DNA of 64,000 bases, from contig JAJEGH010000018.1 in NCBI GenBank assembly GCA_022819985.1, positions 34,083 through 98,082 on the forward strand, written 5' to 3'. Both the position numbers and the translations under genes were made by a program. This DNA is from Alphaproteobacteria bacterium (GTDB taxonomy: Bacteria > Pseudomonadota > Alphaproteobacteria > Bin65). Positions 8,467 to 15,982 of the stretch are shown here, one piece after another. Each line of letters starts with the position of its first letter. Positions within the stretch are counted from its first letter, which is position 1. Under the pieces are notes generated by a model, which did not search any database, had not been told where the DNA came from, and saw nothing but the letters and a program-made list of their open reading frames with translations.

Positions 8467-9318
8467 ATGCTGAAGACCCGCATCATCCCCTGTCTCGATG
8501 TCAAGGACGGCCGCGTCGTCAAGGGCGTGAATTTCGTCGACCTGGTCGATGCCGGCGATCCGGTCGAGCAGGCGAAGCTCTACGACCGGGAAGGCGCGGA
8601 CGAACTGTGCTTCCTGGACATCACGGCGAGCCACGAGAACCGGGACACGATCTACGACGTGGTCGACCGCACGGTCGCCTCCTGCTTCATGCCGGTGACC
8701 GTCGGCGGCGGCGTGCGCGAGGTCGAGGATATCCGCAAGCTGCTGCTCGCCGGAACGGACAAGGTCTCGATCAACACCGCCGCCGTGCGCCGGCCGGAGT
8801 TCGTGCAGGAGGCTGCCGCCAAGTTCGGCAGCCAGTGCATCGTGGTCGCCATCGACGCCAAGCGGGCGGCCACCGGCCCCAACGCCGGCGGCTTCGAGAT
8901 CTACACCCATGGCGGGCGCACGCCGACCGGCATCGAAGCCGTCGGCTGGGCGCGTCGCATGGCGGACTACGGCGCCGGCGAACTGCTGCTGACCTCGATG
9001 GACCGGGACGGCACCAAGGCCGGCTTCGACCTGGAACTGACAAGGGCGATCGCCGATGCGGTGCCGGTGCCGGTGATCGCGTCCGGCGGCGTCGGCACGC
9101 TCGACCATCTGGTGGAAGGCGTGACGCAGGGCCGGGCCTCGGCGGTGCTCGCGGCCTCCATCTTCCATTTCGGCACCTTTACGATCGCCGAGGCCAAGGC
9201 CCACATGGCGGCGGCCGGCGTGCCGGTGCGCCCGCACCGGCCGGACCCGGAGCCCGCGGCGGGGCGGGAAGCGGCGGCCCGGAAAGCGGCAATCCGGAAA
9301 GCGGAGGTGGCGGCGTGA
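8467..9318 (+). CDS. hisF: Imidazole glycerol phosphate synthase cyclase subunit HisF
   Basis: 283 residues. N-terminus [19 protein letters not shown] carries the first catalytic Asp; the second active-site Asp is in [12 protein letters not shown] near residue 178. Phosphate-binding loops VTVGGGVR and IASGGVG are present. HisF with HisH closes the imidazole ring in histidine synthesis. The normal protein ends near residue 255; the last 25 residues are an Ala/Arg/Lys-rich extension made by near-repeats. The stop overlaps the hisE start (GTGA), so the two are translationally coupled. HisH and HisA are not in the window. Confidence 0.97.
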   Translation: MLKTRIIPCLDVKDGRVVKGVNFVDLVDAGDPVEQAKLYDREGADELCFLDITASHENRDTIYDVVDRTVASCFMPVTVGGGVREVEDIRKLLLAGTDKVSINTAAVRRPEFVQEAAAKFGSQCIVVAIDAKRAATGPNAGGFEIYTHGGRTPTGIEAVGWARRMADYGAGELLLTSMDRDGTKAGFDLELTRAIADAVPVPVIASGGVGTLDHLVEGVTQGRASAVLAASIFHFGTFTIAEAKAHMAAAGVPVRPHRPDPEPAAGREAAARKAAIRKAEVAA

Positions 9319-9653
9319 GCGAAAACAGCCCAGAACGGCAGCATGTGCTGGACGCTCTGTTCGCGACCGTCGAGAGCCGGCGCGGCGCCGATCCTGCCTC
9401 GTCCTGGACCGCCCGGCTGCTCGCCGGCGGCGTTCCGGCCGTGGCGAAGAAGACCGGCGAGGAGGCGGTCGAAACCATCCTCGCCGCCATGGCGGAAGAC
9501 TCCGACGCGCTGGCGGCCGAGAGCGCCGACCTGCTCTATCATCTGCTGGTGCTGTGGGCGGCCTGCGGCGTGAGCCCGGCGCAGGTGTGGCGCGAACTGG
9601 AGCGGCGCGAAGGCACGTCGGGCATCGCCGAGAAAGCGGCCCGGACGCCGTAG
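9315..9653 (+). CDS. hisE: Phosphoribosyl-ATP pyrophosphatase HisE
   Basis: 112 residues. [13 protein letters not shown] and [14 protein letters not shown] are the MazG-like acidic helices that bind magnesium and hydrolyse phosphoribosyl-ATP. Start is GTG at 9315 inside the end of hisF. This is the stand-alone HisE of alphaproteobacteria, not fused to HisI. The HIT gene follows after 32 bases. Confidence 0.95.
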   Translation: MSENSPERQHVLDALFATVESRRGADPASSWTARLLAGGVPAVAKKTGEEAVETILAAMAEDSDALAAESADLLYHLLVLWAACGVSPAQVWRELERREGTSGIAEKAARTP

Positions 9654-9685
9654 CGGAACTGATTTCGAAGGAGGCCGGACGGCCG

Positions 9686-10054
9686 ATGAGCTACGATTCG
9701 AACAACATCTTCGCCAAAATCCTGCGCGGCGAGATTCCGTGCGACCGGGTCCACGAGAACGATCACGCCCTGGCGTTCCGGGACATCAACCCGCAAACGT
9801 CGGTCCATGTCCTGGTCATCCCGAAAGGCCCCTATGCCGACCTGACCGATTTCGCGGCCAACGCCCCGGCCGATGCGATCGAGGGCTTCGTCCGCGCGGT
9901 CGGCGAGACGGCGCAGATGCTCGGCATCACGGAAGGCGGCTACCGGGCGCTCACCAACATCGGCGAACACGGCCTGCAGGAGGTGCCGCACTTCCACGTC
10001 CACCTGTTCGGCGGCCAGCCCCTCGGCCGCATGATCAAGCCGCCGGGGAAATAG
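9686..10054 (+). CDS. HIT-family nucleotide hydrolase (HINT-like)
   Basis: 122 residues. The histidine triad HFHVHLF is near residue 102; [20 protein letters not shown] at the N-terminus and VLVIPKGP are typical of the HINT branch, which hydrolyses AMP-lysine-type phosphoramidates. AAGGAGG sits about 12 bases before the ATG. The gene follows hisF-hisE as in many alphaproteobacteria. The 3' end overlaps by 20 bases a small antisense antitoxin remnant. Confidence 0.93.
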   Translation: MSYDSNNIFAKILRGEIPCDRVHENDHALAFRDINPQTSVHVLVIPKGPYADLTDFAANAPADAIEGFVRAVGETAQMLGITEGGYRALTNIGEHGLQEVPHFHVHLFGGQPLGRMIKPPGK

Positions 10055-10178
10055 GGGGCGGGTCTACCGGAAGGCCGCGGCGGACCCTGGCTCTGGCGAA
10101 CTTCTCCGGCCATTCCCCGCGCGACAGGTCCGGCGCGGTATCCGGGTCGAATTCCCGGTCTTCGGGCGTCTCGTGCAT
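10035..10178 (-). pseudogene. Probable N-terminal remnant of a BrnA-type antitoxin (47 codons)
   Basis: The minus strand reads MHETPEDREFDP, then DTAPDLSRGEWPEKFARARV and [15 protein letters not shown] before a stop. The segment DAPDLS..W..KFARA.VRRG.P is the conserved N-terminal stretch of BrnA-like antitoxins; the ribbon-helix-helix part that should follow (roughly VSTTIRL...) is missing and no BrnT toxin is adjacent. It reads through the last 20 bases of the HIT gene on the opposite strand. The family match is from memory, so treat as likely rather than proven. Confidence 0.5.
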
Positions 10179-10278
10179 CGGTTTCGTCCTTTGCCGCCGT
10201 GCGGCACAATCCGCTGCGAAGCGGATCGAATGTCTGCCGCCGCCGCACCCCCGCCCCCAATTGTATTTCGGACCTCCT

Positions 10279-10292
10279 CCTCTGAAGAGGGG
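10279..10292. repeat. Copy of a dispersed CCTCTGAAGAGGGG palindromic element
   Basis: The 14-mer CCTCTGAAGAGGGG, containing the hairpin CCTCT-GA-AGAGG, occurs here just beyond the regA stop and again at 43176-43189. Both lie in gene-free DNA. It looks like one arm of a dispersed intergenic repeat. Confidence 0.6.
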
Positions 10293-10317
10293 AAGTGAAA
10301 TAGAGCGCCTCTCGGGC

Positions 10318-10878
10318 CTAGTTGTTCGGCGTTTCGCGCGGGGCGTATTTGTTGAGGATGCGCTGCAGCGTGCGCCGGTGCATGTTCAGCCGGCGGGCGG
10401 TTTCCGACACGTTGCGGTCGCACTGCTCGTAGACCCGCTGGATATGCTCCCAGCGCACCCGGTCGGCCGACATCGGGTTTTCCGGCGGCCCCGGCAGCGG
10501 CCGGTCGGTGTTGAGCAGCGCCGCCTCGATCTGGTCGGCGTCGGCCGGTTTGGGCAGATAATCCACGGCGCCGGCCTTCACGGCGGCCACGGCGGTCGCG
10601 ATATTGCCGTAGCCGGTCAGCATGATGACCCGGCAATCGGGCTTGACCTCGTGCAGGGCGGCCACGACGTCGAGGCCGCTGCCGTCGCCCAGGCGCAGGT
10701 CGATCACCGCATAGTCCGGCATTTCCGACTTGGCGCAGGCCACGCCCTGGGCGGCGCTCTCCGCCGCCACCACGCTGAAGCCGCGGCGCTCCATCGCCAG
10801 GATCAGGCGCTGCCGCAAGGGGCGGTCGTCGTCGACGACCAGAAGTTTTCCTTTACTGTCCTGCGTGTTCTCCGACAC
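10318..10878 (-). CDS. regA: Redox response regulator RegA/PrrA/ActR
   Basis: 186 residues. Receiver domain residues 1-125 with acidic pocket VVDDD, phospho-acceptor YAVIDLRLGDGSGLD, MLTGYG and Lys in YLPKP. The C-terminal Fis-type helix-turn-helix ends in CDRNVSETARRLNMHRRTLQRILNK, almost invariant in this family. It controls photosynthesis, carbon and nitrogen fixation or respiratory genes in response to redox state. It lies downstream of regB, overlapping it by 26 bases, so they form one operon. Confidence 0.95.
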   Translation of the reverse strand: MSENTQDSKGKLLVVDDDRPLRQRLILAMERRGFSVVAAESAAQGVACAKSEMPDYAVIDLRLGDGSGLDVVAALHEVKPDCRVIMLTGYGNIATAVAAVKAGAVDYLPKPADADQIEAALLNTDRPLPGPPENPMSADRVRWEHIQRVYEQCDRNVSETARRLNMHRRTLQRILNKYAPRETPNN

Positions 10879-12217
10879 GTCCGGTCTCCGAAGTTGCGTG
10901 TTCGAGCTCCCGGCGCGGCCAGGTTATCCGAACGATGGCGCCGGCCCCCCACCAGTCCCACCAATCCTGATTGGCGAACCGGAGTGTGGCGCCCGTACGA
11001 TTGAGCAGATTCTGGGCGATGAACACGCCCAGCCCCATATGCTCGCCTTCGCCGTCCGCACCGGCACGGGTTGAAACATAAGGCTCGCCGAGGCGGTCTA
11101 GCAAGTGCGCCGAGAATCCCGGCCCGTCGTCGATGATCTCGACGGTCACCGTCTCCGCGTCCCAGCGCGCCCGCAGGATGACTTCGGAGTCGGCGAACTG
11201 GATGGCGTTCTGGATCAGGGTGCCGACGGCGCGCAGGAATTCCGGACTGCGGGTCAGCACCGGTTCGGGGCTGCCCGGCGCTTCGCCGACCGCGCGGAAA
11301 TCGTGGGTGAGGTTGACCGTTCCGGTGAGATACGGCCGGGCGGCCTCCTCGAGCATGGTGCCGAGCGGCAGCCGGCTGTAGGGCTCGCCGCCCTCGGTCT
11401 CGGGCTTGCGGCTCAACTCCATCAGGATTTCGCGGCAGCGCGCGGTCTGTTCCAGAATCAGCTCGACATCGTCGGCCATCGGGCTGCCCGGCTTCAGGTC
11501 GTGGCTCAGCTCCTTGGCCGTCACCGCGATCGTCGCGAGCGGCGTGCCGAGTTCGTGGGCCGCCGCTGCGGCCAGCCCGCCGAGCGACGACAGGCGCTGT
11601 TCGTGCTCCAGCGCGACCTGCGCCGCGTTCAGCGCGTCCTGCATCCGGCGGCCCTCCTCGGCGACGCTGCCGACGAAGGCGGCGATGAACAGGCCGCCGA
11701 TCACCAGGGCCTGCCACACGCCCAGAATATAGAAGACCGGCAGTTCGAGCAGCGGCTCCGGCCCGGGCAGCGGTTCGTAGCGGAAGGCCAGCACGCTGAT
11801 GCAGACCGCGACCAGCAGGCCGAGGCTGAGCGTGCTGATGCGCGACAGGACGGAGGCCGAGACCACCACCGAGGCAAGGAGCATCACGGAGAACGGATTC
11901 TGCAGGCCGCCGGTGAGATAGAGCAGGGTCGAAAGCTGCAGGATATCGTAGGTCAGCCAGAGCGCCGCCCCCCGGTCGGACAGCGTGCCGCTCATCGGCC
12001 GGGTCAGCATGATGCCGATATTGACGGCCGCCGACATGGCGACCGTCGCCAAGCAGGCGAGCAGCGGTAACGGATAGTTCAGGCCGAAATTGACGATGAC
12101 CAGCGCCGCCAACTGTCCGCCGACGGCGAACCACCTTATGTAGACAAGCGTCCGCAGGCGGACCCGCCCGGTTCCCGGAGCGGCAAGGCGGCGGATCGCG
12201 GCGAGTTTGGCTCTCAT
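10853..12217 (-). CDS. regB: Redox sensor histidine kinase RegB/PrrB/ActS
   Basis: 454 residues. Six hydrophobic segments fill residues about 25-190 and include GGLQNPF, the GGxxNPF heptapeptide linked to quinone sensing in RegB. The H-box AAAHELGTPLATI follows near residue 215, and the Cys in EQTARCREIL matches the redox-active cysteine of RegB. ATP-binding boxes are TLIQNAIQFA and DDGPGFS. Membrane-bound. Start ATG at 12217. The adjoining RegA shows the signal chain. Divergent from the ABC exporter operon. Confidence 0.94.
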   Translation of the reverse strand: MRAKLAAIRRLAAPGTGRVRLRTLVYIRWFAVGGQLAALVIVNFGLNYPLPLLACLATVAMSAAVNIGIMLTRPMSGTLSDRGAALWLTYDILQLSTLLYLTGGLQNPFSVMLLASVVVSASVLSRISTLSLGLLVAVCISVLAFRYEPLPGPEPLLELPVFYILGVWQALVIGGLFIAAFVGSVAEEGRRMQDALNAAQVALEHEQRLSSLGGLAAAAAHELGTPLATIAVTAKELSHDLKPGSPMADDVELILEQTARCREILMELSRKPETEGGEPYSRLPLGTMLEEAARPYLTGTVNLTHDFRAVGEAPGSPEPVLTRSPEFLRAVGTLIQNAIQFADSEVILRARWDAETVTVEIIDDGPGFSAHLLDRLGEPYVSTRAGADGEGEHMGLGVFIAQNLLNRTGATLRFANQDWWDWWGAGAIVRITWPRRELEHATSETGRVGEHAGQ

Positions 12218-12373
12218 CGTCCGGTTGTTTCGGCCCCTTCGGGGGCGGGCGGCTTCCGGGGGCGAATCGCTTTCGGGCCCGACCGCCCGGAACGGAATCC
12301 AGTACTGACGAAGACAGGCGATGTTCGCAAGGCGATTGATGCAGTTCCGGGCCGCAAGCCCGTTCGAAAGGCG

Positions 12374-13195
12374 GTGAGCGCGGCCCCGGCCGAAGGGCCG
12401 CCCGCCGCCATCCGGGTTTCCAAACTGACCAAATCCTACGACGACGTGCTGGCCGTCAACCGCCTGTCGTTCAGCGTGCCGGCCGGCGCGACGGCGGCGC
12501 TGCTCGGCGGCAACGGCGCCGGCAAGACGACGACGATCTCCATGATCCTGGGCCTGCTCCTGCCGACCCGGGGGCGGATTTCGGTGCTCGGCGTCGACAT
12601 GCTGAAACGCCGTTACGACGCCCTGCCGCGGATGAATTTCTCCTCGCCCTATGTCGATCTGCCCAAGCGGCTGAGCGCGCGGGAAAACCTGATGGTTTAC
12701 GCCCGGCTCTACGGCCTGCGCCGGCCGGCGCGCCGGATCGGCGAACTGGCCGAAGAACTGGACCTCACCGCCTTCATGAACCGGCCGAGCGGCACGCTTT
12801 CCGCCGGGCAGCGCACCCGCCTGGCGCTGGCCAAGGCACTGCTCAACGAACCGGACGTGCTGCTGCTCGACGAGCCGACCGCCTCCCTCGACCCGGATAC
12901 CGGCGACCGGATCCGGACCTACCTGGAGGCCTACCGGGACAGCCGCCGCGCCACCATCCTGCTCGCGTCGCACAACATGGCCGAGGTCGAGCGCCTGTGC
13001 AGCCGGGTGATGATGATGCGCGCCGGCCGGATTGTCGACGAGGGCAGCCCGGCCGAGCTGATCCGACGCTACGGCCGGGCCAATCTGGAGGACGTTTTCC
13101 TCGATATCGCGCGCGACCGGCGCCGCGCGGACCGCGGCCCCGAACGGACGGGCCCCGAACGGACGGGCCCCGAACGAACAGGAAGGGCGGCATGA
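12374..13195 (+). CDS. ABC exporter ATP-binding subunit
   Basis: 273 residues. Walker A LLGGNGAGKTTTISMI near residue 50, signature LSAGQRTR (a variant of LSGGQ), Walker B VLLLDEPTASLDPD, and switch His in LLASHNMAEVERL. The layout is that of the CcmA/NodI group that partners ABC-2 permeases. GTG start at 12374. The natural end ENLEDVFLDIARDRRR is extended by three near-identical units PERTG created by a 15-base tandem repeat. The stop overlaps the permease ATG. Confidence 0.9.
   Translation: MSAAPAEGPPAAIRVSKLTKSYDDVLAVNRLSFSVPAGATAALLGGNGAGKTTTISMILGLLLPTRGRISVLGVDMLKRRYDALPRMNFSSPYVDLPKRLSARENLMVYARLYGLRRPARRIGELAEELDLTAFMNRPSGTLSAGQRTRLALAKALLNEPDVLLLDEPTASLDPDTGDRIRTYLEAYRDSRRATILLASHNMAEVERLCSRVMMMRAGRIVDEGSPAELIRRYGRANLEDVFLDIARDRRRADRGPERTGPERTGPERTGRAA
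13136..13180. repeat. Three 15-base tandem units at the end of the ABC ATPase gene
   Basis: GGCCCCGAACGGACG at 13136-13150 and 13151-13165, with a third copy carrying a single change at 13166-13180. In frame, it encodes the GPERT-type tail of the ATPase and ends a few bases before the permease ribosome site. Confidence 0.95.
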
Positions 13196-14028
13196 GCGCC
13201 GCCGACGCGAAGCTCGCCGGCACGAAAGGCCCGGCCGCGGCCTGGCGGCGCATGCAGGCGATGGTCCTGCGCTACGTCTATCTCTACCGCGGATCGTGGC
13301 CTCGGATTCTGGAACTCGCCTACTGGCCGACCCTGCAGATGATCATGTGGGGTTTCCTGACGATCTTCCTGGCCAGCAAGTCCGGCTTTTTCGTCCAGGC
13401 CGCCGGCGTGCTGATCGCCGCCGTCCTGCTGTGGGACGTGCTGTTCCGTTCGTCCCTCGGGGTCAGCCTGTCCTTCCTCGAGGAAATGTGGTCGCGCAAT
13501 CTCGGCCATATCTTCGTCAGCCCTCTGCGGCCGGGCGAATTTGTCGCCGCGCTCACCCTGATGTCGCTGCTTCGCGTGCTGATCGGCATCGTTCCGGCGT
13601 CGCTGCTCGCGATCTGGCTGTATGCCTATTCGATCTTCGATATGGGGCTGCCGCTGGTCGCCTTCTTCGCCAACCTCCAGGTCATGGGCTGGTCGTTCGG
13701 GCTGATCGTGTGCGGCCTGCTGATGCGCTACGGCCTGGGCGCGGAAAGCATCGCCTGGTTCGCGATTTTCGCCATCGCCCCGTTCAGCGCCATCTACTAT
13801 CCGCTCTCGGTTATGCCGGACTGGCTGCAATGGATCGCGGGCGTCCTGCCGTCGACCCATGTTTTCGAAGGCATGCGGTCCGTCCTGGTCGAAAAGACCT
13901 TCCGCACCGACCTGCTGATCAACGCCGTCGCCCTGAACGCCGCCTACCTTTCGGTGGCCGTCGCGGTGTTCCTGCGTTTCTTCCGCTCGGCGCGCGAACG
14001 CGGCCTGATCCTCCAGATCGGGGAGTAG
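13192..14028 (+). CDS. ABC-2 type exporter permease subunit
   Basis: 278 residues with about six hydrophobic segments between residues 40 and 265. SPLRPGEFVAALTLMSLLRVLIG is the amphipathic elbow-like stretch seen in ABC-2 permeases, and PLSVMPDWLQWIAGVLPSTHVFEGMR is the conserved loop before the last helices. ATGA overlap with the ATPase gene indicates a two-gene exporter. Cargo unknown; lipid or polysaccharide export is usual for the type. RegBA on the other strand shares the intergenic promoter region. Confidence 0.88.
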   Translation: MSAADAKLAGTKGPAAAWRRMQAMVLRYVYLYRGSWPRILELAYWPTLQMIMWGFLTIFLASKSGFFVQAAGVLIAAVLLWDVLFRSSLGVSLSFLEEMWSRNLGHIFVSPLRPGEFVAALTLMSLLRVLIGIVPASLLAIWLYAYSIFDMGLPLVAFFANLQVMGWSFGLIVCGLLMRYGLGAESIAWFAIFAIAPFSAIYYPLSVMPDWLQWIAGVLPSTHVFEGMRSVLVEKTFRTDLLINAVALNAAYLSVAVAVFLRFFRSARERGLILQIGE

Positions 14029-14120
14029 CGGGCGGCGGCCGAAGGGCAAGGCAGCCGCCCGGTCCTGTCGGGAGCGGGCAGGATGGCTTATAGTGCGGTG
14101 CGAAGCGCTCGTCCGGCCCC

Positions 14121-14160
14121 GGTCTGCATCCGGTCTGCATCCGGTCTGCCATCGGTCTGC
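14121..14160. repeat. 11-base tandem repeat upstream of the CobS-like gene
   Basis: GGTCTGCATCC at 14121-14131 and 14132-14142, a variant copy GGTCTGCCATC at 14143-14153, then GGTCTGC. It lies about 57 bases before the CobS-like start, in the presumed promoter/leader. Confidence 0.9.
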
Positions 14161-14216
14161 CCCCGGTGTGGACAGGCGGGGACGGCCCGGCCGGGCACAG
14201 AGGAAGCGGAGCAGCG

Positions 14217-15095
14217 ATGACCGACGACCGGGACCGCGACGACGATCCGGAAGCCTGGAGGGGCTTGTCGGGGCTGGGCCTGTCGGGACGGCATGACGGC
14301 GACGGCCCGCCCGGCGGCGGCTGGTTCCGCGACTGCCGCAACGCCGCCATCGTCCTGACCGGGTGGCCGCTCGGCCGGCGCGGCGAGATCGGCCGGGCCG
14401 CCGCGGCGGACAGCCGCCGCGCCTTCGTCCCGGTCGGCCTGGCGCTCGGCCTGGCCGCCGCCCCGGTCGGCTGGCTGGCCGACGGCCTCGGCCTGCACAT
14501 CTTCGGCGCGGCCGTCTTCGCCGCGGCGACGGTCGTCATCCTGACCAGCGCGCGGGCCGAAAGCGGCGCCGCCGCCGCGGCCGCCGACCTGGCCGGAACC
14601 GAAGCCGGCTCCGACCGGCGCTTCGCGCTGATCGCCGGCTGCGTCGGCGCCATCCTGCTCGCCCGCGTCGCCGGGCTGAGCGCCATTGCGAGCCTCGCAG
14701 ACATGCTGGGCGCGCTGATCGCCGCGCAGGTCCTGTCGGCGGCGACGATGGCGCTGGCGACGCTGCCCGTGACTGCCGGAGCCGCCCGGACCGGCGAGAG
14801 CGCCGGCGAGAGCGACCCGCTGTTCGGTCCCCAAAGCAACGGGAAGCGAGACGGGGAACGCAACGGGGGCGGCAGCGTCGCGCTGTGGACCGGCGCCGCC
14901 GCGGCCCTGCTGCTCGCCATCCTGTTCCTCGGCGTGTGGACCGGCCTGCTGGCCTACGCCGCGGCCCTGCTGGTTGCCGGGCTGGTCTGGGGCTCGGCGG
15001 AAATTTGCGGGATGCCGCGGGACCGGAATTTCCTGTACACGATCCGCATCAAGACGGAACTGGCGGTCATCGTCACGGTCGCCGCCGCCCTGTAA
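14217..15095 (+). CDS. Integral membrane protein resembling a degenerate CobS (adenosylcobinamide-GDP ribazoletransferase)
   Basis: 292 residues, with six or so hydrophobic segments. The order of elements follows CobS: VLTGWPLGRR for the FLTRLPxPR start, RRAFVPVGLALG for xxxFPLVGLLLG, VVILTS where CobS has LTGGLHxDG, then a long helix pair, LSAATMALATLP for LSRxxMxxL, and a closing KTELAVIVTVAA for ELAELxVLLxL. The magnesium-binding DGLADxxDG and the GGxTGD loop are absent: ESGAAAAAADLAG and PRDRNFLYT occupy those places. It may be an inactive paralogue or a membrane partner. A CobC-like phosphatase follows 34 bases later, which supports the cobamide connection. Length of the family is about 250. 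The match is from memory. Confidence 0.5.
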   Translation: MTDDRDRDDDPEAWRGLSGLGLSGRHDGDGPPGGGWFRDCRNAAIVLTGWPLGRRGEIGRAAAADSRRAFVPVGLALGLAAAPVGWLADGLGLHIFGAAVFAAATVVILTSARAESGAAAAAADLAGTEAGSDRRFALIAGCVGAILLARVAGLSAIASLADMLGALIAAQVLSAATMALATLPVTAGAARTGESAGESDPLFGPQSNGKRDGERNGGGSVALWTGAAAALLLAILFLGVWTGLLAYAAALLVAGLVWGSAEICGMPRDRNFLYTIRIKTELAVIVTVAAAL

Positions 15096-15129
15096 CTGCA
15101 TTCAAATTACCGCATTCAAGGCTTCCCCC

Positions 15130-15762
15130 ATGAGCGTAACCGTAACCCGGTGGTGGTGGATCCGCCACGCGCCGGTGATCGACGACGGCGGCTGCTTCTA
15201 CGGTCAGGCGGACCTGGCGGCCGATACCGGCGACATAGCGGCCCACCGCGCGCTGGCCGAAGCGCTGCCGCCGGATGCGGTGTGGGTTTCCTCCCATCTC
15301 CGGCGCACCCGCCAGACCGCCGCCGCCATCGGCGCGGCCGGCTATCCGCTGCCCGAGGTAACGCCGCACCGGGATCTGGCCGAGCAGCATTTCGGCGACT
15401 GGCAGGGCGAGCCGCGGGCGCCGTTCTACGAGAAGTATGGCGGCTTTCGGGATTTCTGGATGTTGGTTCTCGACCGGGCGCCGCCCAGCGGCGAGAGCTT
15501 CGGCGATCTGCGCATCCGGATCGGCGCCGCGGTGCAGCGGCTGTCCGCCGAGCATCGCGGGCGCAACATCGTCGCGGTCGCCCACGGCGGGACGATCCGC
15601 GCCGCCATCGTCGGCGGCCTCGACCTGCCGTCGCCGCTGGCGCTCAGCCTGACCATCGGCAACAGCTCCCTGACCCAGCTCGACCTGGTCGAAGAGCCCG
15701 GCCGCGGCGCACGCTGGGTCCTCAACCTGCTCAACGGATACGGCGTCGCCGGATTGCGCTGA
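15130..15762 (+). CDS. Histidine phosphatase (CobC/alpha-ribazole phosphatase-like)
   Basis: 210 residues. The catalytic RHAP lies at about residues 10-13, with the second His in VAVAHGGTIRAAI near residue 155. YGQADLAA and EQHFGDWQGE are the usual phosphoglycerate-mutase-fold contacts; FGDWEG.. is typical of CobC. CobC removes phosphate from alpha-ribazole phosphate in cobamide assembly. The upstream CobS-like gene supports this, but a broad sugar-phosphate role cannot be excluded. Confidence 0.8.
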   Translation: MSVTVTRWWWIRHAPVIDDGGCFYGQADLAADTGDIAAHRALAEALPPDAVWVSSHLRRTRQTAAAIGAAGYPLPEVTPHRDLAEQHFGDWQGEPRAPFYEKYGGFRDFWMLVLDRAPPSGESFGDLRIRIGAAVQRLSAEHRGRNIVAVAHGGTIRAAIVGGLDLPSPLALSLTIGNSSLTQLDLVEEPGRGARWVLNLLNGYGVAGLR

Positions 15763-15879
15763 CGCCGGTTCCGGACCCGCCGGCCGGGAAGCCCTGGCCC
15801 GCCGGCCGGAATCGGTTCCGTAACGACGGAAACCGCCCTGACCGCCCTGACTGGTTGTGCAATGCGCCGCCGCGTGGTT

Positions 15880-15894
15880 TGTTGCACTGCAACA
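15880..15894. promoter_or_regulatory. 15-base palindrome, probable PhaR-type operator of phaZ
   Basis: TGTTGCACTGCAACA has two perfect 7-base arms around one base. A TTGTGCAATGC half-like sequence lies just upstream at about 15855-15865. TGC/GCA-rich palindromes of this form are the binding sites of PhaR, the regulator of polyhydroxyalkanoate granule genes in alphaproteobacteria. It is about 90 bases before the phaZ start. Confidence 0.65.
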
Positions 15895-15953
15895 GGGCCG
15901 TCGCGCGCCCTGCGTCACGGGAACCGTTCGATAGCCGAAACTGCAGCGGCGCA

Positions 15954-15981
15954 GGGGCCGCATTCTTGGGGCCGCATTCTT
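15954..15981. repeat. Two exact 14-base tandem copies immediately before phaZ
   Basis: GGGGCCGCATTCTT at 15954-15967 and again at 15968-15981. The second copy ends one base before the ATG at 15983, so the duplication rebuilds the translation initiation region and no clear Shine-Dalgarno remains. Confidence 0.95.
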
Positions 15982-15982
15982 C

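Noticed and set aside
9940..10260. 106-codon minus-strand frame starting MGAGVRRRQTF
   Set aside because: Overlaps the HIT gene and the better BrnA-like frame; no family resemblance.
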